A DNA stretch of 42,131 nucleotides from an uncultured bacterium (lineage in GTDB: Bacteria; Myxococcota_A; UBA796; CAJQPC01). Below are positions 18,001 through 25,180 of this stretch, piece by piece; position 1 is the first letter of the stretch; each line of letters opens with the position of its first letter. A program made the position numbers and the translations under genes. The notes under the pieces were generated by a model, which saw only the letters and a list, made by a program, of their open reading frames with translations, searched no databases and was not told where the DNA came from. The stretch covers positions 1-42,131 of the forward strand of contig CAJQPC010000090.1 of NCBI GenBank assembly GCA_905480105.1, given 5' to 3'.

Positions 18001-21000
18001 GGACCGGACTCTCCGGGCCAAGGGCGAGGTGGTTCAAGCGGCAAAGAGCGCACCAAAGGATGCTCCCAAGGCCGCCTTAGCGCCCAAGGGGGTCGCCCCG
18101 CGGGCGGCAGCACCCGCAGGCGATGTGCTGGCCCACTTGATGGGCGTGATCGGCGAGAAGACTGGCTACGGACCCGAGGACCTGGACCCAGACTACGAGC
18201 TGGAAGCCGACCTGGGCATTGACACGGTCAAGCAGGCGGAGATCTTCTCCGAGGTTCGAGACCACTACGGAATTGGCCGAGACGATAGTTTCTCCCTGGC
18301 GGACTACCCGACTGTGCGTAGTTTGGCAGGGTGGCTAAGCGGCCAGATGGGAGGCGACAGCGCGGCGGGCCAGATCTTGGCCGCGGAGCCGGCTGCAGAG
18401 CGTGTTCTGGCGCCTGCGCCTGTGGCTGCGGTTCCCGCGTCGGGTGTGGACGAGGCAGCAGTGCTCTCCCACCTGCTCAAGGTGATCGGCGAAAAGACTG
18501 GCTACGAAGAAGAAGACCTGGATCCAGACTACGAGCTGGAAGCCGATCTGGGCATTGACACGGTCAAGCAGGCAGAGATCTTCTCGGAGGTCCGGGATCA
18601 CTATGGCATTGCGCGAGACGATAGGTTCTCCCTGGCGGACTACCCAACTGTTCGTGCCCTAAGCGGCTGGTTGAGCTCTCAAACGGGCGATGGAGCCGAG
18701 CCAGTTCCCGCTGCAGCCCCAGTTCCCGCTGCAGCCTCAGTTCCCGCTGCAGCCTCAGTACCCGCGATAAGTGCAGACGATGTGCTCAAGCATCTGTTGG
18801 ACGTGATCTCGGAGAAGACCGGCTACGAGCACGAAGACTTGGATCCAGACTACGAGCTGGAAGCCGATCTGGGCATCGACACGGTGAAGCAGGCGGAGAT
18901 CTTCTCCGAGGTTCGCGACCACTACGGTGTGGAGCGGGACGATTCCTTTTCTTTGGCCGACTACTCCACCATCAGCGCCTTGGCGGGGTGGCTCGGAGAG
19001 CAGGTGGCAAAGGAAGGTGCTCCTGCAGCAAGCGCTCCTTCAGCGACCAAGGCTCCAAGCCCAGCAGTCACGGCGCCTCCCACTGCGCCATTGGCCCAGG
19101 CTCCTGTGACCCGATCCGCTGAAGTTCTGGAGACCCTGCTGCGCGTGGTCGGCGAAAAGACCGGCTATGAGCGGGATGATCTGGACTTGGACTACGAGTT
19201 AGAAGCTGACTTGGGCATCGACACGGTCAAGCAGGCGGAGATCTTCTCCGAGGTGCGCGACCACTTCGGCGTTCAGCGCGACGACAGCTTCTCACTGGCC
19301 GACTACCCGACCCTAGGAGGCTTGGCTGGCTGGCTGGGAGAGCAGGTCACCTCTGGGAGTGCCCCGGCTCTACCGGAGGGAACGGCCTCTGGCGGCGACG
19401 AGAGCAGCAGCGACCCAGTGAGTGAGCTTTCGCCCACCTTCTGGATCCGCCGTCCGGTGCGTCTGCCACGGCCGCTGACCCGAGAGGGCAGCCTCGAGGG
19501 ACGCGTGGTGAGGGTGCTTGGCGATGGCCCAGTGGCCGACGCCATGGCCGCGGCCCTGACTCAGCTTGGCGCCAGCACCCAGGGCACCCAGGGCTCCGGC
19601 CCGGTGGACGCCGTGGTGGACGTTGCGGCGGATGTGTTGAGCGCTTTCCGCGCTGCCAAGGACAACGTGGATGGTGGTGTTCGGGATTGGATCTGCCTGA
19701 CCATGATGGGCGAGTTGGATGGAATGACTCCTGATCAAGCCTTTTTTGACGGCTCTCGCGCTGGCTTTACCAAGGCACTTGGACGCGAATGGCAGGGTTG
19801 CAGCGCCCGCGTGGTCGATGTTTCTCCTCAGCTGGAGCCCCAGGACATCGCCCGGTTGCTCTGCCAAGAACTGGCCGCCCACGACGGCAGCGTGGAGGTC
19901 TTCCACGGCCACGATGGGCAACGAACCGTCATCGAGCTTGCCATGGAGGACTATCCCCCTGCGAGGGGTCGCCCCGACGCAAACCAGGTGGTGATTGTGA
20001 CTGGTGGGGGCCGCGGGGTCACCGCCCGGGTGGCGGCGGAGTTTGCTCTCCGTGCGCCGGTGACCTTGGTCCTGGTCGGTCGCTCGCCTTCGGGTACCGA
20101 GCCCTTGGACGAGAAGTTCGAGAAGAACCGAATTCGTGCAGAGCTCAAGGCCGCCGGAGAGCGTGCTACCCCTGCGCAGATCGAGCGTCAGCTCAACCGA
20201 TTGCGCAAGGCCGAAGAGATCCGCTGCACCGTCGAGGAACTACGCGGGCTGGGGGCTACGGCCGAATACCGTACCTGCGAGATGGCTGACCCCACTGCTG
20301 TGCGGGACTTGGTTGCGGAGGTTCAGAATTCCTATGGTCGCATCGACGGCTGCATCCACGGCGCTGGTGTGGAGGAGTCCCGCCTGATTCAGGACAAGGA
20401 CGAGGCCGCTTTCCACCGAGTCTTTGACGGCAAGGCCTTGGGTGGTCTGACCCTGGTCGAGGGCATAGGGCCGGACGCCTGGTTCCTATCCATGGGCTCC
20501 GTCGCTGGACGCTTTGGGAATGCCGGACAGGTGGACTATTCGGCCGCAAACGAGGCCATGGCGCAGATCTGTTTGTCCAGGCCCAAGGCGATTCACGTGG
20601 ACTGGACTGCTTGGGGTGGTGTAGGCATGGCCGTGCGCGGTGGCATGCAAAACCTGCTGGAGGCACGCGGTGTGGAGCTCTTGCCCGCACTGGTTGGAGC
20701 CTCTCTGGCGGTGGATCTGATTGCCGCTGGTGTTGAGGGTGAAGTCATTGTGGCCGGAAGGCTTGGCGAGCTGGTTCCCAGCCCCAGCCACCCCCTGCTG
20801 GACAGCGTCGAGCACGAGGGGGACACCCTGGTGGCCCGCTACACCCTGGACCAAGAGCGGGACCCCTGGATCCTGGACCACGCGATCGACAAGGTACCTG
20901 TGCTTCCAGGCGTAATGGGCTTGGAGCTGATGGCCGCGGCCGCCAGCCTGGCCCGCCCCGGCCTGCGCTACGTGGGCGTGGAGGACGTGGTCTTTGAGAA

Positions 21001-22309
21001 GCCCGTCAAGCTTTACCGCGGGGAGCCTTGTGAGCTGGAGATGCGGGCTCGGCCCACTCCGGATGGCCGCGTGGAGTGCGTGCTGCTCTCAGAGCGCATC
21101 ACTCGGGGTGGCAAGCAACTGCGCAATCAGCATTTCCGCGCCACGGTTCTGCTGGAGGGCAAGCCTTCTCTGAGCTCCATGCCTCCAGCCTTCTTCCCGG
21201 AAGAACCGATCAGTCGAGGAGAGATCTACAAGCGCTTCTTCCACGGTCCAGCCTTCCAGGTCTTGCGAGGCGCAGAGGCAGTCACCCGCGACGGATTGGC
21301 TGCATTGGCCCGTGTTGAGCACAGCTGCATCGCGGAGGGTTTGATGACCTCGCCGTTGGCGCTGGAGGCCGCCTTTCAGGCTGCGGGACTGCATGCGATG
21401 GTCGCGCAAGATGTCTTGGCTCTGCCAGCCAGCGTAGAGACGGTCTGGATGGCCAGAGAGGTTCGGGATGGCGAGACTCTGAGCCTCACCGCTCAGCTGC
21501 GTGAGGACGGTGCCTACGACGTGGACGTGCACGGCGAAGACGGGCGCTTGATGAGCGTGCGCGGATTCCGCATGGTGGAAAAGGGCCCCCTGCCGGATCG
21601 AGAGCGCTTCACTCCTCCGGAGGAGGGATGGGAAGAGTCCGCTTTTGGACAAGCGGTTGTGGTCTCGAGAGCCGGGGGCCCGAGCGCAGCTCTGGGCAAT
21701 GCCCGCGTCGGCGAGGACGCCACAGACTGGCTGAGCGCTGAGGAGCTTAGTTTGCTGCGAGCCCGCGGGACGCTCAAGCGGCAGGGAGATCGCATCGCTG
21801 GGCGCATTGCTGCAAAGCGCGCCATCGGTCAGCTTACGGGGGCCGCGCCGGAGCAGATCGACATCCTCACCTTGGCCTCGGGGGCACCATCGGTTCTGAT
21901 CCAGGGGAAGGAGGGTCCTCTGGTCAGTATTAGTCACTCCGGTGGCCACGCGGTGGCTTGGGCTTCTCACCGTCAACGGGTGGGTGTGGATCTTGAACAG
22001 GTCGAGGCGCGCCACCCTTCCTTTGTGGAGGAGTGGTTCTCAGAGCAAGAGCGTGTACTTCTGGAGGGGGACCCTTACCGGGTCACCGTGGCCTGGTCTG
22101 CCAAGGAGGCTGTGCTCAAGGCTCTTGGACAGGGAATGGCTCTAAATCCCAGGGAAATCCAGGTTTTAGACATTCAGGGCTCCGAGATTACGCTGCAGTT
22201 GGCGGGCGAAGTGGCCCGCGTGCATCAGGCCTTAGGTGGCGCTCCTTTCTCGGTTTCCGTGCAGCAAACCTCTGCTGGAGTCTTGGTTCAGGCCAGCTTT
22301 GCGGCATGA
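12023..22309 (+). CDS. iterative PUFA-synthase/PKSE-like megasynthase: NPD-KS-AT-ACP-KS-ACPx4-KR-DH-PPTase
   Basis: Single 3428-residue type I synthase. Residues 1-200 resemble a shortened nitronate-monooxygenase/PfaD-like domain (LLRGREAGG). KS1 spans about 380-850 with Cys591, His725 and His766. AT spans about 950-1285 with Ser1049 in GHSLGE and HAFH at 1151-1154, a malonyl-type motif. ACP1 is at about 1319-1394. KS2 spans about 1497-1962 and keeps Cys1706 with His1854 (SHET) and His1894 (TGHAMG), so it is not a chain-length factor. Four ACPs follow (Thr2068, 2180, 2287, 2401) with Ala/Pro linkers. KR is at about 2470-2880 with TGGGRGVTA and Tyr2839, and contains a PfaA-type insertion. DH is at about 2922-3190 (His2953, Glu3115). 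The PPTase is C-terminal (VGVDLE, Asp3323; WSAKE, Glu3362). An ATG two codons in (12029) is an equally good start. The product is probably a polyunsaturated or polyene-like acyl chain; no complete enoyl reductase is visible. Confidence 0.9.
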   Translation: MPMSSQTPNLLVLLPPRAAGLSARVLAAGATPVIDLSEGGQSPNPWPVGAWVRVRPDQEPAGQEGILYTGSADPVPGRATWLESKEPVTAPQGIAGVLLRGREAGGFSGERDGLEMLAQQQGTQPDGSCVLEAGLGPDTAASAVALGAVGVLIREQLYGLPELLGPHLRAKALRSGDLSSRVVAGVRVTASSLSPVVRRLADGEDPHTLWANWDSADDDVAKAFPAGQGLALAAGLVQRHESLEGILSAYKTAMTHARARAGGASAWTHGGAAGRSLSALRASNGKAVIATTGGNVGSGVLWQLAAWEGLAVAGAPLVGALATGQPVAAPISEVESGRAAFEQYVAKAPPQAAGSVLSGSALSDVPMPSSDEVGPSNHSGEAIAIVGLGCVLPDSPDIDTFWNNLRTGQDSIIEVPSDRWDAALYWVKERGVPDRTYSKIGGFVRDFKFKAREFRIPPKMASFIDKVQQMTLVAVKEALEDAGLGKDSKVDRSRIAVILGNAMGGNDSRDMSALRVYALAMRQVLSRTTEVQALPKAQQTALLDAFEADFRATLPPITEDSMPGELSNVVAGRVTNAFDLGGPNFTVDAACASSMAAIQTAMKGLQDGDYDVAVTGGADRSMDAPTYAKFSAIGALSHDRSSPFDAGANGFVMGEGAGILILKRLSDAERDGDRVYAVLRGMGASSDGKGKGITAPNIEGQRRALRRAYAEANLDPVEVDLMECHGTSTVVGDKIEATALCDVIGTGRRGARGPIRIGSVKSQIGHLKSAAGAASVIKVALALHHKVLPPSINFRTPRQDVPMDSVPLMVQSQAEPWETQGWTRYAGVSAFGFGGTNFHAVLQEHQPRVQAPKPVTRPAVALAQAAALPDGIWATSGRDVLELLANLEKIERGELAPWNPSLPLRVSAAYNDHAEQLSQIEKIRKAAAKGKGWELLRMRNIHLEDTPADGKLAFCFTGQGSQYLGMGLDLFDKYPLVAGAFAEADEIAVPELGRSLIDYIQGVSPDPKESFIALRATEIAQPVTMAMDIGLLRVLSGFGLFPDMVAGHSLGEYPALVAAGVTDYHGAMQAVTARGKEMAGIKIEDPGAMAGVAASAEVVSEVLAEVEGYVIAANKNSPQQTVIAGATLAVEAASEVFRSRDITVVPLPVSHAFHSAIVAPASAPLKKVLQRVKIDSPVRPITSNVTSRWYPTDPTEIIDLLSRQVAAPVEWVNQVERMYAEGARIFIEIGPKRALAGMISTILKGRPHRSLNTNHPKVGGERSLRDALAALIVLGFPLKQSAGTEIVDYLQDPQPRLATSEALAQASKSSGGELQATPFVIDTVKAAIARRAGLDADSLENDLEMEADLGIDTVRQAELVAELRTTFKLERESGFLLSDHNSIRDLVDYFASRLGQFEPRWDRSAPVVATQPRGGAPAAVSQLAAPSAQAIVSDDAVARFLTQAAKMGLKGADAELFAQAMLPMVQNLLEASFTQAQRLMPPSPVVQAIQAIQPTPQQVRVVCTGASVGLPGGTQVFDDDNIASILRGDNRITPVAPEYRKRFLDKNIVRVVKDAAGQGSFLPVERDDQVIRLAGQAQHFDVSEYGIPERLSVAFDRATQLAIVAGLEALRDAQIPLVRTYHETSTGKKVATGWALPEPLRDETGVIFASAFPGYNLMAQKLAGEGLDANGHFDRRFLFQVLAMGHSQFAQFVGARGPNTQVNSACASTTQAVGLAQDWIRLGRCKRVIVVGADDVTSPELLEWMGSGFLAAGAATTEDKVENAALPFDARRHGMILGMGAVGLVVETQDAASGRGIVPIAELVNSSTANSAFHGTRLNLDHIAQQVATLVAQGAQFEGITPEEMGRQALFMSHETYTPARGGSSAAEIAALRSAFGASANQVIITNTKGFTGHAMGAGIEDAIAIKALQYGRTPPIPNLLQPDPELGDLNLSKGGSHTAKYALRLAAGFGSQLSLGLWRKIAVGDARVANADVQAAWLSRVTGIANPELVLEDRTLRAKGEVVQAAKSAPKDAPKAALAPKGVAPRAAAPAGDVLAHLMGVIGEKTGYGPEDLDPDYELEADLGIDTVKQAEIFSEVRDHYGIGRDDSFSLADYPTVRSLAGWLSGQMGGDSAAGQILAAEPAAERVLAPAPVAAVPASGVDEAAVLSHLLKVIGEKTGYEEEDLDPDYELEADLGIDTVKQAEIFSEVRDHYGIARDDRFSLADYPTVRALSGWLSSQTGDGAEPVPAAAPVPAAASVPAAASVPAISADDVLKHLLDVISEKTGYEHEDLDPDYELEADLGIDTVKQAEIFSEVRDHYGVERDDSFSLADYSTISALAGWLGEQVAKEGAPAASAPSATKAPSPAVTAPPTAPLAQAPVTRSAEVLETLLRVVGEKTGYERDDLDLDYELEADLGIDTVKQAEIFSEVRDHFGVQRDDSFSLADYPTLGGLAGWLGEQVTSGSAPALPEGTASGGDESSSDPVSELSPTFWIRRPVRLPRPLTREGSLEGRVVRVLGDGPVADAMAAALTQLGASTQGTQGSGPVDAVVDVAADVLSAFRAAKDNVDGGVRDWICLTMMGELDGMTPDQAFFDGSRAGFTKALGREWQGCSARVVDVSPQLEPQDIARLLCQELAAHDGSVEVFHGHDGQRTVIELAMEDYPPARGRPDANQVVIVTGGGRGVTARVAAEFALRAPVTLVLVGRSPSGTEPLDEKFEKNRIRAELKAAGERATPAQIERQLNRLRKAEEIRCTVEELRGLGATAEYRTCEMADPTAVRDLVAEVQNSYGRIDGCIHGAGVEESRLIQDKDEAAFHRVFDGKALGGLTLVEGIGPDAWFLSMGSVAGRFGNAGQVDYSAANEAMAQICLSRPKAIHVDWTAWGGVGMAVRGGMQNLLEARGVELLPALVGASLAVDLIAAGVEGEVIVAGRLGELVPSPSHPLLDSVEHEGDTLVARYTLDQERDPWILDHAIDKVPVLPGVMGLELMAAAASLARPGLRYVGVEDVVFEKPVKLYRGEPCELEMRARPTPDGRVECVLLSERITRGGKQLRNQHFRATVLLEGKPSLSSMPPAFFPEEPISRGEIYKRFFHGPAFQVLRGAEAVTRDGLAALARVEHSCIAEGLMTSPLALEAAFQAAGLHAMVAQDVLALPASVETVWMAREVRDGETLSLTAQLREDGAYDVDVHGEDGRLMSVRGFRMVEKGPLPDRERFTPPEEGWEESAFGQAVVVSRAGGPSAALGNARVGEDATDWLSAEELSLLRARGTLKRQGDRIAGRIAAKRAIGQLTGAAPEQIDILTLASGAPSVLIQGKEGPLVSISHSGGHAVAWASHRQRVGVDLEQVEARHPSFVEEWFSEQERVLLEGDPYRVTVAWSAKEAVLKALGQGMALNPREIQVLDIQGSEITLQLAGEVARVHQALGGAPFSVSVQQTSAGVLVQASFAA
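18120..19350 (+). repeat. four tandem ACP-coding repeats
   Basis: Four near-identical carrier modules encode GEKTGY or SEKTGY, then D-x-DYELEADLGIDTVKQAE, then DDSFSLADY or a close variant. The attachment-site codons at 18224, 18560, 18881 and 19223 are 107-114 codons apart. DNA identity is very high across about 70 bases around each attachment site, so copy number could change by recombination. All use ACG (Thr) where Ser is expected. Confidence 0.9.
18701..18772 (+). repeat. 18-base tandem repeat in an ACP linker
   Basis: Three almost identical copies of CCAGTTCCCGCTGCAGCC (18701, 18719, 18737) and one degenerate copy (18755) encode the flexible Val-Pro-Ala-Ala-Ala linker between the third and fourth ACPs. 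Confidence 0.85.
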
Positions 22310-22331
22310 TCACCGTGAACCTTGATCCCAT

Positions 22332-22940
22332 GTGAGTGCGCCATTGACTGAGCACCCCCCGCTGCCGAGCTTTGGCGAGAACATTCGCCTGATCCGAGTG
22401 CGTTCCGCCGAAGAAGCCGTGCCCTACCGTCCCAGCTTCGTGGGCGCGTACCAGACTGTGTGGACCGCTCCGCCCTATCGGGAAGTCTTTTACCCCTATG
22501 AGGCCGAGTCCGTGCTTAAGCGCACTCTGGACACGCAGGACAACCTGACACTCCTGGCTGTGCGCGGGGACACCCAGGTGGTGGGCTTTGGTTTTGCGGT
22601 ACCGCTCGCCAGCCGCATCGATGTCTCCCGGAACATGCAGGGTTTGCTGCCCGTGCAACACACCTTCTATCTGGCGGAGCTTGGGGTGTTGCCCCGATAC
22701 CGAAAGCTTGGCTTGGGTAGGGCCCTGATCGATGAACGCCTGCAGCGGATCGACAGCCGCTATTCCCATGCAGTTCTAAGGACTTCTGCCACCCGGCATG
22801 CGGGGTATGAGCTGTATATGGACTTGGGTTTTGATGACATTGGGGTCTATATGGAGGTTCCAAGTCGGCGTTTGGACGGAAATGTTACGACGGACCGGCG
22901 ACTCTTCTTGAGTAAGGTGCTTGAGCACGGTCAGTCATAA
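22332..22940 (+). CDS. GNAT-family N-acyltransferase
   Basis: A 202-residue protein with the GNAT core: strand YLAELGVLPRYRKLGLGRALID contains the R/Q-x-x-G-x-G/A acyl-CoA-binding loop, here RKLGLGRA. A C-terminal LRTSATRHAGYELYMDLGFDDIGVY matches the usual final helix/strand. The start is GTG at 22332, 22 bases after the megasynthase stop, so the two are almost certainly one transcript. There is no good Shine-Dalgarno sequence. GNAT enzymes transfer acyl groups from CoA, and some relatives take them from ACP to an amine. In this position it could release the synthase product as an N-acyl compound. That is inference; acetylation of an unrelated target is equally possible. Confidence 0.8.
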   Translation: MSAPLTEHPPLPSFGENIRLIRVRSAEEAVPYRPSFVGAYQTVWTAPPYREVFYPYEAESVLKRTLDTQDNLTLLAVRGDTQVVGFGFAVPLASRIDVSRNMQGLLPVQHTFYLAELGVLPRYRKLGLGRALIDERLQRIDSRYSHAVLRTSATRHAGYELYMDLGFDDIGVYMEVPSRRLDGNVTTDRRLFLSKVLEHGQS

Positions 22941-22957
22941 GGAAAGCGGGACGAGAT

Positions 22958-25177
22958 TTGCTGGAGGGACCCAATCAACCCGTGCATCTGGACGCCGGTG
23001 CCTTTGCATTACTCGAGGGACTGTCCACGCCGATGTGGATCTTCGATAGAGAGACCTACACCCATCCGTGGGCCAATCAGGCGGGTCGAAACTTTTTCCT
23101 GAGTCCAAATCTGAGCGAGTTCTCCGCCCGCAGTCTGGGGGAGCCCACGTCGCAAAACCTATCGGAGACCGTCACCCTGTTTGATGCGCTGGACAGGGGC
23201 GAGTGCCCAAGCATGGTGCACACCTTCAGTCCCCGTGGCATCCGCCGTCAGGCCCGTGTCACTGCGCGGCCAGCGATATGGGAAGGGCGCATGGTCGCCC
23301 TGGTCGAGGCTTGGCCCGACCCCCGGGAGCTCAATGCCAACACTGTGCGGGAGATGGGCCACTGGGCGCACTCCCCTCAGGCGGTGATACTTTGCCTGCT
23401 GGATGGAACGTTGATGCAGCAGAACCCGGCTGCGGATTCGCTTCTGGGGTCACCGGAGCACCTTCGAGATCTGGTCCACGACCCGCAGGAGTTGGCTGAG
23501 CTCTTGGTGCCGCGTCGGCAGGGGCAGCTGGACCGCCAGACTCTGAGCTGTCGGTGTATTCAGGGAACACGTTGGCTGGAGTTGACCATCACGCGCGTGC
23601 CGGATCCGGTTTACGAGGATGGTCTTCTCCTGCTTGAGGCGGTGGATGTGTCTTTCATTCGGGCCCGGCAGAAGGCTCTGGAGGACTCCATTGGATTCCT
23701 TCAGGGCGTTCTGAACACCCTGCCGCTTCCCACGGTCGTGTTGGACGAAGACTCGCGGATTCTCCTGGCCAACCCCAGCTCGAAGGTCTTGCTGGATATG
23801 CCGCCGGCGGTGGCTGTAGGACAGGGCTTGGGCGAGATTATGCCCGCCCTGGATAGCTTGCGCTTTCAGGAGGTGGCCCAGGGGGTTCTGGGCAGCGGTC
23901 AGCCCGCCGAAGGGGAGATCAGCTGGACCAACGAGCGCGGGACTCGCCGTCTTTCCATTAGCGTGGGTCGGCTGGTCGTAGAGAGTCAGCCCCACTTGGT
24001 GGTTGTCGCCACCGACTTGACCGAGCAATACCTCACGCTGGACCAGCTTGACGAAGCCCGAGTGGCAGCCGAGGCGGCCAGCCAAGCCAAGACCGAGTTT
24101 CTCGCAAGGGTCAGCCACGAGATCCGCACGCCTCTCAATGGGGTGCTTGGCTTGAGTTCGCTTGCCCTTGATAGCTCCGATGTCACCGAGATTCATGAGT
24201 ACTTGACGATCGCTCAGGGTTCGGGGCAGGGACTGCTTCGGCTCATCGATGACTTGCTGCTCTATGCGCGTCTTGGAAGGGACAAGCTGTCTATTCAGCC
24301 TGTGGCGGCCTCGCTGGAGGAGCTGCTTTTGGGTGTCCGTGGGCTCTTTGTAGATGACGCCGAGGAGAAGGGTGTGGCGCTGGAATTCTCCGTCCATCCC
24401 GAGCTTCCAAAGACCGTGTTGATGGACGGTCGACGGGTCTCTCAGGTGCTCATCAATTTGGTCTCCAACGCCTTGAAGTTTACGTCAGCTGGCCAGGTCA
24501 GGGTGGGGGTTTTGCCCGCTGAACCGGGCTGGATTTGCATTGAGGTTCAGGACACGGGGATAGGGATTGTAGCCCAAGACTTGCCCAAGCTCTTCCAAGC
24601 CTTCACGCAGGCCGACGGCTCCATCAGCCGGCGGTTTGGAGGGACGGGTTTAGGCTTGGCAATCTCTAAGCGTCTGACCCATGCCATGGGCGGAAGCTTA
24701 GAGGGAGAGAGCCAGGTGGGCTTGGGGAGCATGTTTCGCCTGAAGGTGCCGGCGCCGGCCGCCGAGAAGCCCGCCCTCGAACCAAGTTTGGGGCCTTTGC
24801 CGAGCCTGAGGGTGTTGGTGGTAGACGACAACCCCGTCAATCAACTTGTCGCGCGTCGTTTCTTGGAGCGCGTCGGCCAATGTGTGTGCGTGTGTTCCTC
24901 TGGCGAGGAGGCCTTGGACAAGCTCGAGGCCTTCGAGCCGGAGTTGGTGTTGATGGATCTGCACATGCCGGGGCTGGATGGACTGGAGACCACCCGTGCG
25001 CTGCGCAGTGGGGGCGGATGTGGCGCTCAGGTAGCCGTTGTAGCCATGACCGCGGATGGGCGAGAGGAGTCGCGGCAGGCATGCATGGAGGCGGGTATGG
25101 GTGGCTTTCTGGTCAAGCCCGTTTCCCAGCTAGCCATCGAGAACATGCTGCGGGGCTTGGGCTTAGGAGCTGAATAG
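22958..25177 (+). CDS. hybrid sensor histidine kinase with C-terminal receiver
   Basis: 739 residues, no clear transmembrane segment. PAS-like sensor regions fill the first 350 residues (for example [23 protein letters not shown]). HisKA carries the phospho-acceptor His387 in [14 protein letters not shown]. HATPase_c shows the N box ([12 protein letters not shown]), G1 (DTGIGI) and G2 (GTGLGLAIS). The receiver begins near residue 619 ([11 protein letters not shown]), with the phospho-accepting Asp667 in LMDLHMPG and Lys in GGFLVKP. The start is TTG, 17 bases after the GNAT stop; GTG 22982 is an alternative. It is in line with the synthase and GNAT. It could sense or regulate lipid output, but it is not an AAA+ enhancer-binding protein and so cannot itself activate the sigma-54 promoter. 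Confidence 0.9.
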   Translation: MLEGPNQPVHLDAGAFALLEGLSTPMWIFDRETYTHPWANQAGRNFFLSPNLSEFSARSLGEPTSQNLSETVTLFDALDRGECPSMVHTFSPRGIRRQARVTARPAIWEGRMVALVEAWPDPRELNANTVREMGHWAHSPQAVILCLLDGTLMQQNPAADSLLGSPEHLRDLVHDPQELAELLVPRRQGQLDRQTLSCRCIQGTRWLELTITRVPDPVYEDGLLLLEAVDVSFIRARQKALEDSIGFLQGVLNTLPLPTVVLDEDSRILLANPSSKVLLDMPPAVAVGQGLGEIMPALDSLRFQEVAQGVLGSGQPAEGEISWTNERGTRRLSISVGRLVVESQPHLVVVATDLTEQYLTLDQLDEARVAAEAASQAKTEFLARVSHEIRTPLNGVLGLSSLALDSSDVTEIHEYLTIAQGSGQGLLRLIDDLLLYARLGRDKLSIQPVAASLEELLLGVRGLFVDDAEEKGVALEFSVHPELPKTVLMDGRRVSQVLINLVSNALKFTSAGQVRVGVLPAEPGWICIEVQDTGIGIVAQDLPKLFQAFTQADGSISRRFGGTGLGLAISKRLTHAMGGSLEGESQVGLGSMFRLKVPAPAAEKPALEPSLGPLPSLRVLVVDDNPVNQLVARRFLERVGQCVCVCSSGEEALDKLEAFEPELVLMDLHMPGLDGLETTRALRSGGGCGAQVAVVAMTADGREESRQACMEAGMGGFLVKPVSQLAIENMLRGLGLGAE

Positions 25178-25180
25178 CCG

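Noticed and set aside
16598-18037. 479-residue minus-strand frame opposite KS2
   Set aside because: Same artefact; the plus strand carries an intact KS with all catalytic residues.
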